From NCBI RefSeq assembly GCF_019458025.1, contig NZ_JAHZUY010000007.1, forward strand, positions 1 through 64,000: a DNA stretch of 64,000 nt. Reading direction: 5' to 3'. This document shows positions 20,739 through 29,865 of this stretch, piece by piece. How positions within the stretch are numbered: position 1 is the first letter of the stretch; each line of letters opens with the position of its first letter. The DNA comes from Caldovatus aquaticus (GTDB taxonomy: Bacteria > Pseudomonadota > Alphaproteobacteria > Acetobacterales > Acetobacteraceae). Made by a program: the position numbers and the translations under genes. Below the pieces are notes generated by a model, which was given only the letters and a program-made list of their open reading frames with translations, ran no database searches and had not been told where the DNA came from.

Positions 20739-21720
20739 ATGCCGTTTCCGGCCGGACGGCGGAGGCTCGTTCAGGCCGCCGTGGCCGTCGCCGCGGCGGG
20801 GCAGCGAGCGCGCCGCGGCGGGCATCGGCCCAGCCCTACCCCCCGCGCCGGATCCGCCTGATCGTGCCTTGCGCTCCGGGCGGCGGCGTGGACGCGACGG
20901 CGCGGATCATCGCGCCCCTTCTCGGCGCTGCGCCGGGCCAGCCGGCGGCGGTCGAGAACCGTGCCGGCGCCGGCGGCACGATCGGCGTGGAGGCCGTCGC
21001 GAAGGCGCCGCCGGACGGCCACACGATCGGCATGGTGAGCCCGGGCAACATGACTTCCGGCCCGGCGGTGCGGCCCGCGTCCTACGATCCGCTCTCCTGG
21101 GCTTCGTCACGCGCGTCGTGCAGAGCCCGCTGCTGTTCGTGTGCCGGAAGGACCTGCCGGCGGGCGATCTGGCCGGGTTCGCCGCCCTGGCGAAGGCGCG
21201 GTCCGGCCAGATCCGGTTCGCGTCCGGCGGCGTCGGCACCGGGCAGCATCTTGCGGGCGAATTGCTGAGCCTCCGTCTCGGGGCGCGCATGGTGCACATC
21301 CCCTATCGCGGCACCGGCCCGGCCATGACCGACCTCATCGCGGGCAATGTGGACGTGTATTTCGGCGACACCTCGGTTTGGCAGGCGACGCAGCAGGGCC
21401 AGGCGCGGCTGCTCGCCGTCAGTACCGCGTCGCGCTGGCGGCAGTCGCCCGACATCCCCGCGATCCGGGAGGCGGTGCCGGGCTTCGACATCGCCAACTG
21501 GTATGGTGTGGCCGCGCCGCCGGGCACGCCGAATGCGATCCGCGGACGGCTGCGCGACGAGATCGCGGCGGCGCTGGCGCAGGAGGAGGTGGCGGAGACG
21601 CTGCGGCGCATCGGGTTCGAGCCTGCGCCCCTGCCGCCCGCGGAATTCGCCGCCTTCGTTCGCGCCGAGCTGACCACCTGGGCCGCGGTGGTCCAGGCCG
21701 CGGGCATCCGGGCCGACTGA
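20739..21720 (+). pseudogene. Bug-family (TctC-like) solute receptor, broken by two frameshifts
   Basis: The remains of a periplasmic Bug receptor are spread over three frames. The signal peptide begins at ATG 20739 (MPFPAGRRRLVQAAVAVAAA). Near 20800 homology passes to a second frame (SAQPYPPRRIRLIVPCAPGG, VENRAGAGGTIGVEAVAKAP, YDPL). Near 21095 it passes to a third frame (FVTRVVQSPLLFVCRKDLPA, VHIPYRGTGPAMTDLIAGNV, NWYGVAAPPGTPN) which runs to the stop at 21720. Apart from the shifts the gene is full length. It lies 52 bases before the damaged hyuA, so it was probably the uptake receptor of that cluster. Sequencing error could mimic the single-base shifts, but the damaged neighbour argues for real decay. 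Confidence 0.75.
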
Positions 21721-21772
21721 GCCGGCCGCCGCGCGCCGTGCGCAGGACAATCCCGCTCCCTTCCCGGATCTC

Positions 21773-22831
21773 ATGACCCCCTCCGCGCGCCTGGCCATCG
21801 ACATCGGCGGCACCTTCACGGACCTGGTGCTCGAGCACGCCGGCCGGCTGCTCTCCGCCAAGGTCCTGACCACGCATGAGGCGCCGGAGCGCGCGGTGAT
21901 GCAGGGTGCCGCGGCGATCCTCGGAGAGGCCGGTCGGCGGGCGGATCCGCCTGGAGCCCGACCGGGCGCGGCGCGCGGTGGAGGAGCATGCGGCGCGGCG
22001 CCTCGGCATGACGGCGGAGGAGGCCGCGCTCGGCATCGCCGAGATCGTGACGGAGACCATGGCGAGCGCGGCGCGCGTCCACGCCGTCGAGAACGGCAAG
22101 GAGACCGCCGACCGCACGCTGATCGCCTTCGGCGGCGCGGCGCCGCTGCACGCGGCGCGGCTGGCGCAGAAGCTCGGCAGCCGGCGCATCGTCGTCCCGG
22201 CGGGGGCGGGGGTGGGTTCGGCGCACGGCTTCCTCGGCGCGCCGATCGCCTACGATGTGGTGCGCACGCGGCTCGTCGCGCTGGCCGATTTCGACGCGGC
22301 GACGGTGAACGCGCTGTTCGACGAGATGCGGGCGGAGGCGGTGGTGCGCCTCGGCGCGCCGGACGCGCCGCTCCGGGAGCAGCGCGGCGCTTCATGCGCT
22401 ACCGCGGCCAGGGGCACGAGATGGCGGTGCCGCTCCCCCGGGACCGCTTCGGCGCGGACGGCGCGGCGCGGCTGCGCGCGGCGTTCGAGGCCACCTATGA
22501 GGCGCTCTACGGGCGAATCATCCCGCGGCTGGAGATCGAGGCTCTCACCTGGACGCTCTCGCTCTCCGAGGACCGGCCGCTGCCGGGCCGGCTGCCGGAG
22601 GTGGCGCCCGCGCCGGCGCCGGACCCGCTCGGCCGGCGCCGGCTCGCCGACCCCGCGACGGGGGCCGAGATCGAGGCCGCGATCCATGCGCGCGCCGCGC
22701 TGCGGCCGGGGATGCGCATCGCAGGGCCGGCGGTGATTGCCGAGCCGGAGACCTCGACCCTGGTACCGGGAGGCTTCGTCGCGACGATCAACGCCGCGGG
22801 CGACATCCTGATCGAGAGGATGGAGGCATGA
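21773..22831 (+). pseudogene. hyuA: Hydantoinase/oxoprolinase A subunit, internally deleted and frame-switched
   Basis: Intact HyuA proteins are near 690 residues; only about half remains. Residues from 21773 to about 21935 give the ATP-binding N-terminus (LAIDIGGTFTDLVLEHAGRL). Then homology jumps to the region normally some 330 residues further on (GGRIRLEPDRARRAVEE, TLIAFGGAAPLHAARLAQKL) but in another frame, up to about 22385. From about 22390 homology is back in the original frame (MRYRGQGHEMAVPLP) to the stop. Because the second shift compensates the first, the frame starting at 21773 stays open for 352 codons, with a nonsense middle third, and still ends in the ATGA overlap with hyuB. 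Activity is very unlikely. Confidence 0.8.
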
Positions 22832-24549
22832 GCAGGCCGCGGCTCGGCGAGATCGCGATCCAGGTGCTGTGGAACCGTCTGCTCTCCGTGTTGGAGGAAC
22901 AGGCGCAGACGCCGGTCCGCACCGCCTTCAGCACGGCCGCGCGCGAGGCCGGCGACATCTCGGCCGGGGTGTTCGACACCGAGGGGCGGATGCTGGCGCA
23001 GGCGGTCACCGGCACGCCCGGCCACGTCAATTCCATGGCGCGCTCGGTGGCGCACTTCCTGGCCGAGTTTCCCCTCGCCACGCTCCGGCCTGGCGACGTG
23101 CTGATCACCAACGACCCGTGGAAGGGCACCGGCCACCTCTTCGACCTGACGGTGGTGACGCCGACCTTCCGCGGCGGGCGCGCGGTGGCGCTGTTCGCCT
23201 GCACGACGCACGTGGTGGACATCGGCGGCATCGGCCAGACGCCGGAGGGGCGGCAGGTCTTCCACGAGGGCCTCTCCATTCCCCTCATGCACCTCTCGCG
23301 CGAGGGCCGGATGAACGAGGACCTGCTGCGCATCGTGCGGGCGAACGTGCGCGAGCCGGTGCAGGTAGTGGGCGACATCTACGCGCTTGCGGCCTGCAAC
23401 GACCGCGGCGGCGCCCGCCTGCTGGCGATGATGGAGGAGTACGGCCTCGAGGATCTCGACGGCCTCGGCACGGAGATCGTCGGGCGCAGCCGCCGCGCCA
23501 TGGCGGAGGCGATCGGCCGGCTGCCGAAGGGGGGCTGGAGCGCCTCCATGACCATAGACGGGATGGAGGCGCCGGTGGAGCTCGCGGCGACGCTCACCAT
23601 CGGCGAGGACAGCATCCACGTGGACTACGCCGGCACCTCCGGCGTCTCCCCCTACGCCATCGACTGCCCGCTCTGCTACACGGAGGCCTGCACCGCCTTC
23701 GGCGTCGAATGCGTCGTGGCGCCCTTCGTGCCGAACAACGGCGGCACGCTGGACGCGATCACGGTGACGGCGCCGCCGGGCAGCATCGTCAACGCGCCGC
23801 ATCCGGCGGCGGTATTCTCGCGCCCGATCATCGGCCACATGCTGCCGGACGTGGTCTATGGCTGCCTGCACCAGGCGTTGCCGGAGACGGTGCCGGCCGA
23901 GGGCACCTCGAACCTGTGGAACCTCGGCCTCGCCGCCGGCCATGGCCTGACCGGCGCCGGCGGCGCCGCGTGGACGCCCTTCAACGTCACCACCTTCCAC
24001 TCGGGCGGGGCGGGGGCGCGGCCGCGGCAGGACGGGCTCTCGGCGACGCCGTTCCCGAGCGGCGTGCGCAACGTGCCGGTGGAGGTGACGGAGGCGATCA
24101 TGCCGTTCGTCGTCTGGCGGAAATCGCTGCGGCCGGGCTCGGGCGGGCCGGGGCGGCAGCGCGGCGGCCTCGGCCAGATCATGGAGATCGGCAGCCGCGA
24201 GGACGCGCCCTTCGGCATCTTCGCCCGCTTCGAGCGCGTGCGGTTTCCGACGCGCGGGCGCGAGGGCGGCCTGCCGGGAAAGCCCGGACGCCTCGGCCTG
24301 CGCTCCGGCGCGGTGCTGCGCAGCAAGGGCTTCCAGGTGGTGCCGAAAGGCGACCGCCTGGTGGTGGAGATGCCGGGCGGCGGCGGCTTCGGCGATCCCT
24401 TCGCCCGCGATCCCGCGCTGGTGGCGCGCGACGTACGCTACGGCTATCTCGGGTCGGAGGAGGCGCGCAGCGACTACGGCGTCGCGCTCGCCGCCGACGG
24501 CAGCGTGGACCAGGCGGAGACGGCGCGTCTGCGCGCGCGCCGGGGCTGA
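22828..24549 (+). CDS. hyuB: Hydantoinase B / oxoprolinase-type subunit
   Basis: B subunit of the ATP-dependent hydantoinase/5-oxoprolinase/acetone-carboxylase superfamily, 573 residues, intact. It opens with an EIAIQVLWNRLLSVLEEQA helix; conserved blocks include GHVNSMARSVAHFL, GDVLITNDPWKGTGHLFDLT, NAPHPAAVFSRPIIGH and the C-terminal MPGGGGFGDPFARDP, all normal. The enzyme needs the A subunit for ATP-dependent ring opening or activation, and the adjacent hyuA is broken, so this protein is either a relic or uses another A subunit encoded elsewhere. Its ATG overlaps the hyuA stop (ATGA), so translation probably depends on the ribosome that reads the damaged gene. Confidence 0.9.
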   Translation: MSRPRLGEIAIQVLWNRLLSVLEEQAQTPVRTAFSTAAREAGDISAGVFDTEGRMLAQAVTGTPGHVNSMARSVAHFLAEFPLATLRPGDVLITNDPWKGTGHLFDLTVVTPTFRGGRAVALFACTTHVVDIGGIGQTPEGRQVFHEGLSIPLMHLSREGRMNEDLLRIVRANVREPVQVVGDIYALAACNDRGGARLLAMMEEYGLEDLDGLGTEIVGRSRRAMAEAIGRLPKGGWSASMTIDGMEAPVELAATLTIGEDSIHVDYAGTSGVSPYAIDCPLCYTEACTAFGVECVVAPFVPNNGGTLDAITVTAPPGSIVNAPHPAAVFSRPIIGHMLPDVVYGCLHQALPETVPAEGTSNLWNLGLAAGHGLTGAGGAAWTPFNVTTFHSGGAGARPRQDGLSATPFPSGVRNVPVEVTEAIMPFVVWRKSLRPGSGGPGRQRGGLGQIMEIGSREDAPFGIFARFERVRFPTRGREGGLPGKPGRLGLRSGAVLRSKGFQVVPKGDRLVVEMPGGGGFGDPFARDPALVARDVRYGYLGSEEARSDYGVALAADGSVDQAETARLRARRG

Positions 24550-24771
24550 TCCCGCGCGCGATCAGGGGCGGCACGCGGCGCCCCCGGTTACCGCCCGAGC
24601 CGCTCGCGCGACCGGACGCCGGCGGATCCTCTCGCCGCGGGGTGCGCCTCTGTGCCGTGCCCCCTGGCAGAAGGGAGGCCCGTCCTGTCCGCGCGACCCG
24701 GTAGACCCCCCTCGCGCCGCGGCATCTTCCGCGCGCGTCGATCCCCGGCGGGCGAGACGGACCCGCGAAGG

Positions 24772-25752
24772 TCAGTCGGTCCGGACCCCCGCCGCGTCCG
24801 CGATGCGCTTCCACTTCTCGGATTCGCGCTGGACGATAGCGGCGAATTCCGCGGGCGAGGTCCAGGCCGCCTCCGCGCCCTGTGCGGCCAGGCCGTCGCG
24901 GACCTCGGGAGTCTCCGCGGCCCTGCGCACCGCCTCGGACAGGCGCGCCAGGATGGCCGGCGGCAGGCCCGCCGGGCCGACCAGGCAGTACCAGTTCTCG
25001 GCGAGCAGATCCGGATAGCCGAACTCTCCGGTTGTCGGCAGATCCGGCAGGGCGGCGCTGCGCCGCCGGCTCGCCATCGCCAGCGCGGCGAGGGTGCCGC
25101 CGCGGATATGCGGCATCAGCACCGGCAGGTCCGCGAACAGGAGCTGGATCTGGCCCGAGAGCAGATCGGTCACCGCCGGAGCAGCGCCGCGATAGGGCAC
25201 CACCACCACGTCCGCGCCGGTCTGCACCTTGAACAGCTCGGCCGCGAGGTGCGACAGCCCGGCCGCGCCGGCGGTGCCGATGTTGAGCCGGCCGGGCTGG
25301 CGCCGCGCCAGGGCGACCAGCTCCGGCAGCGTCTTCACGCCGAGGCGGGGGTTCGCGACCAGCGCCTCGGGGACCCAGGTGACGACGCTGATCAGCGTGA
25401 AGTCGCCGGGCACCTTGTACGGCACGTTGCTGCTGACGTGGGGGCTGATCACCAGCGAGCCGCCATTGGTGATCACGAGGGTGTAGCCGTCCGGCGGCGA
25501 GCGCACGACCGCGTCGGTGCCGACCACCCCGCCCGCCCCGGCGCGGTTCTCGATCACCACCGGCTGGCCGAGCAGCGCGGAGAGCCGCGGCCCGTAGAGG
25601 CGGGCGATGATGTCGTTGGGCCCACCGGGCGGGAAGGGCACGACGAGGCGGATCGGCCGGCTCGGCCATTCCTGGGCGTGGACGATGCGTGGCGCAAGGG
25701 CCGGCGCGGCCGCGAGGGCGGCGCCGGAGAGCAGCAGTCCGCGACGGGTCAT
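24772..25752 (-). CDS. Bug-family (TctC-like) tripartite tricarboxylate-type receptor
   Basis: Periplasmic solute receptor, 326 residues. A Tat-like signal (MTRRGLLLSGAALAAAPALA, cleavage after RIVHAQ) precedes the family core: WPSRPIRLVVPFPPGGPNDI, VIENRAGAGGVVGTDAV, VVPYRGAAPAVTDLLSGQI and AENWYCLVGPAGLPPAI. Bug receptors bind organic acids or amides at the PPGG and YRG loops. It lies 78 bases downstream of the CoA-transferase/hydratase pair on the same strand, probably in one operon, so its ligand may be the acid those enzymes activate. No TctA/TctB membrane genes are in the window. It is convergent with hyuB. Confidence 0.92.
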   Translation of the reverse strand: MTRRGLLLSGAALAAAPALAPRIVHAQEWPSRPIRLVVPFPPGGPNDIIARLYGPRLSALLGQPVVIENRAGAGGVVGTDAVVRSPPDGYTLVITNGGSLVISPHVSSNVPYKVPGDFTLISVVTWVPEALVANPRLGVKTLPELVALARRQPGRLNIGTAGAAGLSHLAAELFKVQTGADVVVVPYRGAAPAVTDLLSGQIQLLFADLPVLMPHIRGGTLAALAMASRRRSAALPDLPTTGEFGYPDLLAENWYCLVGPAGLPPAILARLSEAVRRAAETPEVRDGLAAQGAEAAWTSPAEFAAIVQRESEKWKRIADAAGVRTD

Positions 25753-25830
25753 CCCGTTTCCTCCCCTCCGGTTCGTCGCAGTGTGCCGTCGCCGGGCGGG
25801 GTGGCAAGCCCGATCCTTCCGCCGGGGCGA

Positions 25831-27036
25831 TCAGGCCGGATCGTCGAACAGCGCCCCCGCCTCGCGCAGCGCGGCGATTTCCGTTTCGGCGAAGCCCGAC
25901 TCGCGCAGCACCGCCGCGCCGTCGGCGCCGAGCCGCGGCGCCGGGCGGGCGGGCGGCGCCTCGCCGCCGGAGAGGCGGTTCGCCGCGCCGATCGCGTAGG
26001 TCGGTCCCTCGGTCGGGTGCTCCTCCTCGCGGATCAGGCCGACGGCGCGCAGATGCGGGTCGCGCAGCAGGGATTCGATCGTGTTGTAGGGCATCGCCGG
26101 CACGTCGAGCCGGTCGAAGATCGCGAGCCACTCGGCGGTGGTGCGGCCCTTCAGCGCCTCGGCGCGCAGCGCGAAGTATTCCTCCGTGTGCGCGGTGCGC
26201 GCCGCGACGGTGGCGAAGCGCGGGTCGGTCTTGAGCTCCGGCCGGCCGATCGCGTCGAAGAAGGCGTGCGCCTGTGCGTCGGTGTTGGCGGAGAGGCAGA
26301 TGTAGCCGTCGGCCGTCGGCAGAGGCCGCGCCTCCGGGCTCAGCACGCGGTGGTCGCCGAACGGGCCGATCGCCGGACGGAAGGACATGGCGCCGAGGTG
26401 CTCCATCAGCACGTAGGCCGCCATGTTCTCGAACATCGGCACCTCGATCGCCTCGCCGCGCCCGGTCCTCTCGCGTCGGTAGAGCGCGAAGCCGATGAGC
26501 TGCGCGGCGATCAGCCCGACCGTATGGTCGGCGATCAGCATCGGCACGTAGCGCGGCGCGCCGGTCGAGGCCTCGAAGCAGGCGGCGACGCCGGAGACGC
26601 CCTGGATCACCGTGTCGTAGGCCGGGCGCCCGGCATAGGGCCCGCGGGTGCCGAAGCCGACGATCGCGCAGTGGATCAGCCGCGGTGCCGCCTCCGCGAG
26701 CGTCGCCGCGTCCACGCCGAGGCGCCGCTGCGCCTCCGGCCGGACGTTGGTCACGAACACGTCCGCGGTCGCCGCCAGCCGCCGCAGCGCGGCGGCGCCG
26801 AGCGGGTGCTTGAGGTCGATGCAGAGCGAGCGCTTGCCGCGGTTGAAGTTGAGGAATTTGCCGGACATCCCCGGGCTGCGGCCCTTGCCGCCGAGGCGGC
26901 GCAGCAGGTCGCCCTCCGGCGGGCTCTCCAGCTTGACCACCTCGGCGCCGTGCTCGGCGAGGACGCCGGTGCAGACCGGGCCGACCACGACCGAGGAGAG
27001 GTCGAGCACGCGCACGCCCGCGAGCGGTCCGCTCAT
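25831..27036 (-). CDS. CaiB/BaiF family (class III) CoA-transferase
   Basis: CoA-transferase of 401 residues that moves CoA between carboxylic acids through an aspartyl-CoA thioester. Family marks are GVRVLDLSSVVVGPVCTGVL, AEVVKLESPPEGDLLRRLGG, NFNRGKRSLCIDLKHPLG and MLIADHTVGLIAAQLIGFAL, where the Asp is the likely catalytic residue. It follows the hydratase-like gene at 27033 with an ATGA overlap. A CoA-transferase coupled to a MaoC-type hydratase resembles the C4/C5 branched dicarboxylate (mesaconate, itaconate, citramalate) gene sets, but the substrate cannot be told from sequence alone. Confidence 0.92.
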   Translation of the reverse strand: MSGPLAGVRVLDLSSVVVGPVCTGVLAEHGAEVVKLESPPEGDLLRRLGGKGRSPGMSGKFLNFNRGKRSLCIDLKHPLGAAALRRLAATADVFVTNVRPEAQRRLGVDAATLAEAAPRLIHCAIVGFGTRGPYAGRPAYDTVIQGVSGVAACFEASTGAPRYVPMLIADHTVGLIAAQLIGFALYRRERTGRGEAIEVPMFENMAAYVLMEHLGAMSFRPAIGPFGDHRVLSPEARPLPTADGYICLSANTDAQAHAFFDAIGRPELKTDPRFATVAARTAHTEEYFALRAEALKGRTTAEWLAIFDRLDVPAMPYNTIESLLRDPHLRAVGLIREEEHPTEGPTYAIGAANRLSGGEAPPARPAPRLGADGAAVLRESGFAETEIAALREAGALFDDPA

Positions 27037-27908
27037 GCCGCGTACTCCACCTCGAGCCGCAGCGCCGGCGCGCCGGACTCGTCCTCGACCCAGAGCAGGG
27101 CAGCGCCGTGCGCGTCCGGCGCGGTGCCGAGGAGGCGCGCCGGCCGGCCGCAGATCAGCGGGCGCAGGGTGCGCGCGGCGTAGCGCCGCAGCATCGCCGC
27201 GCCGGCGCGGCGCAGCCCGGCCTCGATCAGCATCAGCGTGCTGAGGCCGCCGTTGACGACGAGGCCTGGGTAGCCCTCGATCTCGCGCGCATAGGCGAGG
27301 TCGTAGTGGATGCGGTGGCCGTTGAAGCCGAGGGCGGAGTAGCGGAACAGCAGCACCGGGTCGGTGCGGAACTCCTCCTGCCAGGCGGCGGCGGGCCAGG
27401 GCTCGGCGCGGTCGCCGCCCGGTCCGGCGGGCCGGCCGCCGGAGGCGGTCGCCGCCTCGCGATAGACGATGTCCTGCTCCTCCACCGCGACCACGCCGGC
27501 GGGGCCGCGGATGGTGTGGCGCACGGTGACGAAGACGAGCCGGCCGCTGCGCCCCTGCTTGGGCGTGATCGCCGCGATCTCCGAGCGCCGCACCAGCGCG
27601 TCCCCGATCCGCGGCGGCGCGGCGTAGCGGATGCGCCGGCCGGCGAGCATGCGCCGCGGCAGGGGAACGGGCGGCAGGAACTCGCCCTTGAGCGCGGCCC
27701 CGTCCGGGCCGAGGCGGCTCTGCGGCGCGGCATCGTCGAACAGCACGGCGATCCAGTGCGGCAGCACCGCCTCGCCGCGCGCGAGCGGGACGGCCTCGCG
27801 GTCGAGCAGCGCGGCGAGGCGGCGCATGGCCGGGGCGGTCAGCTCGTCCTCCACCTCGCGCGCCCGGCCGATCCAGCCGGCGAGATCCTCCAGCCCGTCG
27901 TCGCTCAT
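27033..27908 (-). CDS. MaoC-like / mesaconyl-CoA hydratase-like dehydratase
   Basis: Double hot-dog (FAS1-like dehydratase) protein of 291 residues. The N-terminal hot-dog includes LPHWIAVLFDDAAPQSRLGP and PLPRRMLAGRRIRYAAPPRI; the C-terminal one holds FRYSALGFNGHRIHYDLAYA, with the Asn-His pair expected of MaoC-type hydratases, followed by VNGGLSTLMLIE. Known relatives hydrate mesaconyl-C4-CoA in the 3-hydroxypropionate cycle and in citramalate or itaconate metabolism. Its stop overlaps the start of the CoA-transferase, so activation and hydration of one unsaturated acid is the likely joint role. The N-terminal domain lacks an obvious active-site dyad, as usual in fused hot-dogs. Confidence 0.8.
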   Translation of the reverse strand: MSDDGLEDLAGWIGRAREVEDELTAPAMRRLAALLDREAVPLARGEAVLPHWIAVLFDDAAPQSRLGPDGAALKGEFLPPVPLPRRMLAGRRIRYAAPPRIGDALVRRSEIAAITPKQGRSGRLVFVTVRHTIRGPAGVVAVEEQDIVYREAATASGGRPAGPGGDRAEPWPAAAWQEEFRTDPVLLFRYSALGFNGHRIHYDLAYAREIEGYPGLVVNGGLSTLMLIEAGLRRAGAAMLRRYAARTLRPLICGRPARLLGTAPDAHGAALLWVEDESGAPALRLEVEYAA

Positions 27909-28090
27909 GCCGCCCCGGCCTCCTCGAACAAGGGTCCTCCGCGCGTCACCATAGCGACGGCGTCGCCGCCGTCACCTCCCGCGCGCCCCGTCTTGCCCTT
28001 CGCCCCGGGAAGGCGGATCGTGCGGCGAAGTCCGGCCGCCGCGCGAACCGCCAGGCGACCGACTGCGGCCGGACGGGAGGAAGCTGCGCC

Positions 28091-28873
28091 ATGACCCTGA
28101 CCGGACGTCTCGCCATTGCCCCGATCCGCGCCTCGGTGAGCGACGCGGAGTGGCAGGCGCGCGTGGATCTCGCCGCCTGCTACCGGCTGTGCGACCTCTA
28201 CGGCATGTCGGACATGATCTACACGCACATCACGGCGCGCGTGCCCGACAGCCCCGGCCACTTCCTGATCAACCCGAACGGCATGCTGTTCAGCGAGATC
28301 ACCGCCTCCTCGCTGCTCAAGGTCTCGCTCGAGGGCGAGATCCTCTACAAGCCGGACCTGCCCTATGGCCTGCACCCGGCGGGCTTCACCATCCACAGCG
28401 CGATCTACCGCGCGCGGCCCGACGTGATGGCGGCGATGCACACCCACACGGTCGCGGGGATGGCGGTCTCCGCGCTGCAGTGCGGCCTGCTGCCGCTGAC
28501 CCAGACGGCGACGCGGTTCTACGGCCGCATCGCCTATCACGACTTCCGCGGCCCCGAGCGCGACCCCTCCGAGCGCGAGGCGCTGGCGCGCTCGCTCGGC
28601 AAGCACAACTACTGCATCCTGCGCAACCACGGCCTCCTGACGGTGGGCGAGAGCGTGCCGGAGGCCTTCATCGCCATGTGGGGGCTGGAACGCGCCTGTC
28701 AGGCCCAGCTCGCGGCCATGGCCTGCAACACGCCGCTGAACATGCCCTCGGACGAGGTGGTGGCGAAGTCCTGCGCCATGTACGACCCGCCGAACTCGCG
28801 CCGCTACGGGCTGCTCGAGTGGCCGGCGCTGCTGCGCAAGCTCGACGCCACCGATCCCTCCTATCGCGACTGA
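28091..28873 (+). CDS. Class II aldolase/adducin family protein
   Basis: Zinc-dependent aldolase-fold protein, 260 residues. Landmarks are LCDLYGMSDMIYTHITARVP, FLINPNGMLFSEIT, a metal-binding HTHTVAG (AAMHTHTVAGMAVSALQ) and NYCILRNHGLLTVGESVPEA, giving the three histidines of the family. Members act as L-fuculose/ribulose-phosphate aldolases or as decarboxylases and non-enzymatic adducin-like proteins; this branch, found beside Bug receptors, has no settled substrate. It heads a six-gene plus-strand run (aldolase, two Bug receptors, ThDP enzyme, Bug receptor, lactonase), nine bases before the next gene. GGGAGGAAGC is a good ribosome site. Confidence 0.88.
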   Translation: MTLTGRLAIAPIRASVSDAEWQARVDLAACYRLCDLYGMSDMIYTHITARVPDSPGHFLINPNGMLFSEITASSLLKVSLEGEILYKPDLPYGLHPAGFTIHSAIYRARPDVMAAMHTHTVAGMAVSALQCGLLPLTQTATRFYGRIAYHDFRGPERDPSEREALARSLGKHNYCILRNHGLLTVGESVPEAFIAMWGLERACQAQLAAMACNTPLNMPSDEVVAKSCAMYDPPNSRRYGLLEWPALLRKLDATDPSYRD

Positions 28874-28881
28874 GGCCCGCC

Positions 28882-29865
28882 ATGCCCTCCCGCCGCACCG
28901 CGCTCCTCGGCGCCGCGCTCGGCCTGGGCGCCCTCGCGCCGCCTGCCTCGCGCGCCGCGCGCGCTGAGGAGGCGTGGCCGACGCGCCCGGTGCGCCTCGT
29001 CATCCCCTTCGCGCCCGGAGGGCCGATCGACACCACCGGGCGCCTGATCGCGGAGCCGCTGCGCGAGCGGCTCGGCCAGCCCTTCATCGTCGAGACGCGG
29101 CCGGGCGCGGGCGGCAGCCTGGGCGCGCGCTCGGTGGCCCAGTCCCCGCCGGACGGCTACACCTTCCTGCTCACCTCCTCCTCGCTCGCGATCAACCCGG
29201 CGATCCACCCGAACCAGGGCTTCGACCCGATCGCCGACCTCACGCCGGTGAGCCTGGTCACCGAGGTTCCGACGGCGATCGCGGTGCGCGCCGATTCGCG
29301 ATTCCGCGGCCTTGCCGACCTCCTGGCCGAGGCGCGCGCCCGGCCGGGACGCGTCACCTACGGCTCGAGCGGCGTCGGATCGAGCAACCACCTCGCCGGC
29401 GCGCTGTTCGCCACCAGCGCGCGGCTCGACCTGCTGCACGTGCCCTATCGCGGCGCCGCGGTGGCGATGAACGCCCTCTATGCCGGCGACGTGGACCTGG
29501 TCTTCGCCAGCACCGTCGAGGTGATGCCGCACTGGCGCGACGGCCGTGCCCGCATCCTCGCGGTGACGACGCCGCGGCGCATCGCCCAGCTTCCCGACGT
29601 GCCGGCGGCGGCGGAGCTGGTGCCGGGCTACCACGCGCCGAACTGGTACGCGATGGCGGGGCCGCGCGCGCTCGGCCCGGCGATCGTCGCGCGTTTCGTG
29701 CGGGCGCTGCAGTCCCTTCGCGACCTGCCGCTGATCCGCGAGCGGTTCCACGCGGTCGGCACCGAGCCGCTGTTCCTCGGGCCGGAGGCGCTGGCGGCGC
29801 GGCTTGCCGAGGACGTGCCGAAATGGCGCCGCGTCGTCGCCGAGGCCGGGATCCGCGCCGAATGA
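28882..29865 (+). CDS. Bug-family (TctC-like) solute receptor
   Basis: Periplasmic receptor, 327 residues; ATG 28882 gives the signal MPSRRTALLGAALGLGALAP with cleavage after RAARA. Core marks are WPTRPVRLVIPFAPGGPIDT, FIVETRPGAGGSLGARSV, LHVPYRGAAVAMNALYAGDV and PNWYAMAGPRALGPAI. The serine-rich loop YTFLLTSSSLAINPAI after the PPDG motif is a typical ligand-contact region. Its stop overlaps the start of the next Bug receptor (ATGA), so the two are translated together, and both lie in an operon with an aldolase and a ThDP enzyme. Confidence 0.92.
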   Translation: MPSRRTALLGAALGLGALAPPASRAARAEEAWPTRPVRLVIPFAPGGPIDTTGRLIAEPLRERLGQPFIVETRPGAGGSLGARSVAQSPPDGYTFLLTSSSLAINPAIHPNQGFDPIADLTPVSLVTEVPTAIAVRADSRFRGLADLLAEARARPGRVTYGSSGVGSSNHLAGALFATSARLDLLHVPYRGAAVAMNALYAGDVDLVFASTVEVMPHWRDGRARILAVTTPRRIAQLPDVPAAAELVPGYHAPNWYAMAGPRALGPAIVARFVRALQSLRDLPLIRERFHAVGTEPLFLGPEALAARLAEDVPKWRRVVAEAGIRAE

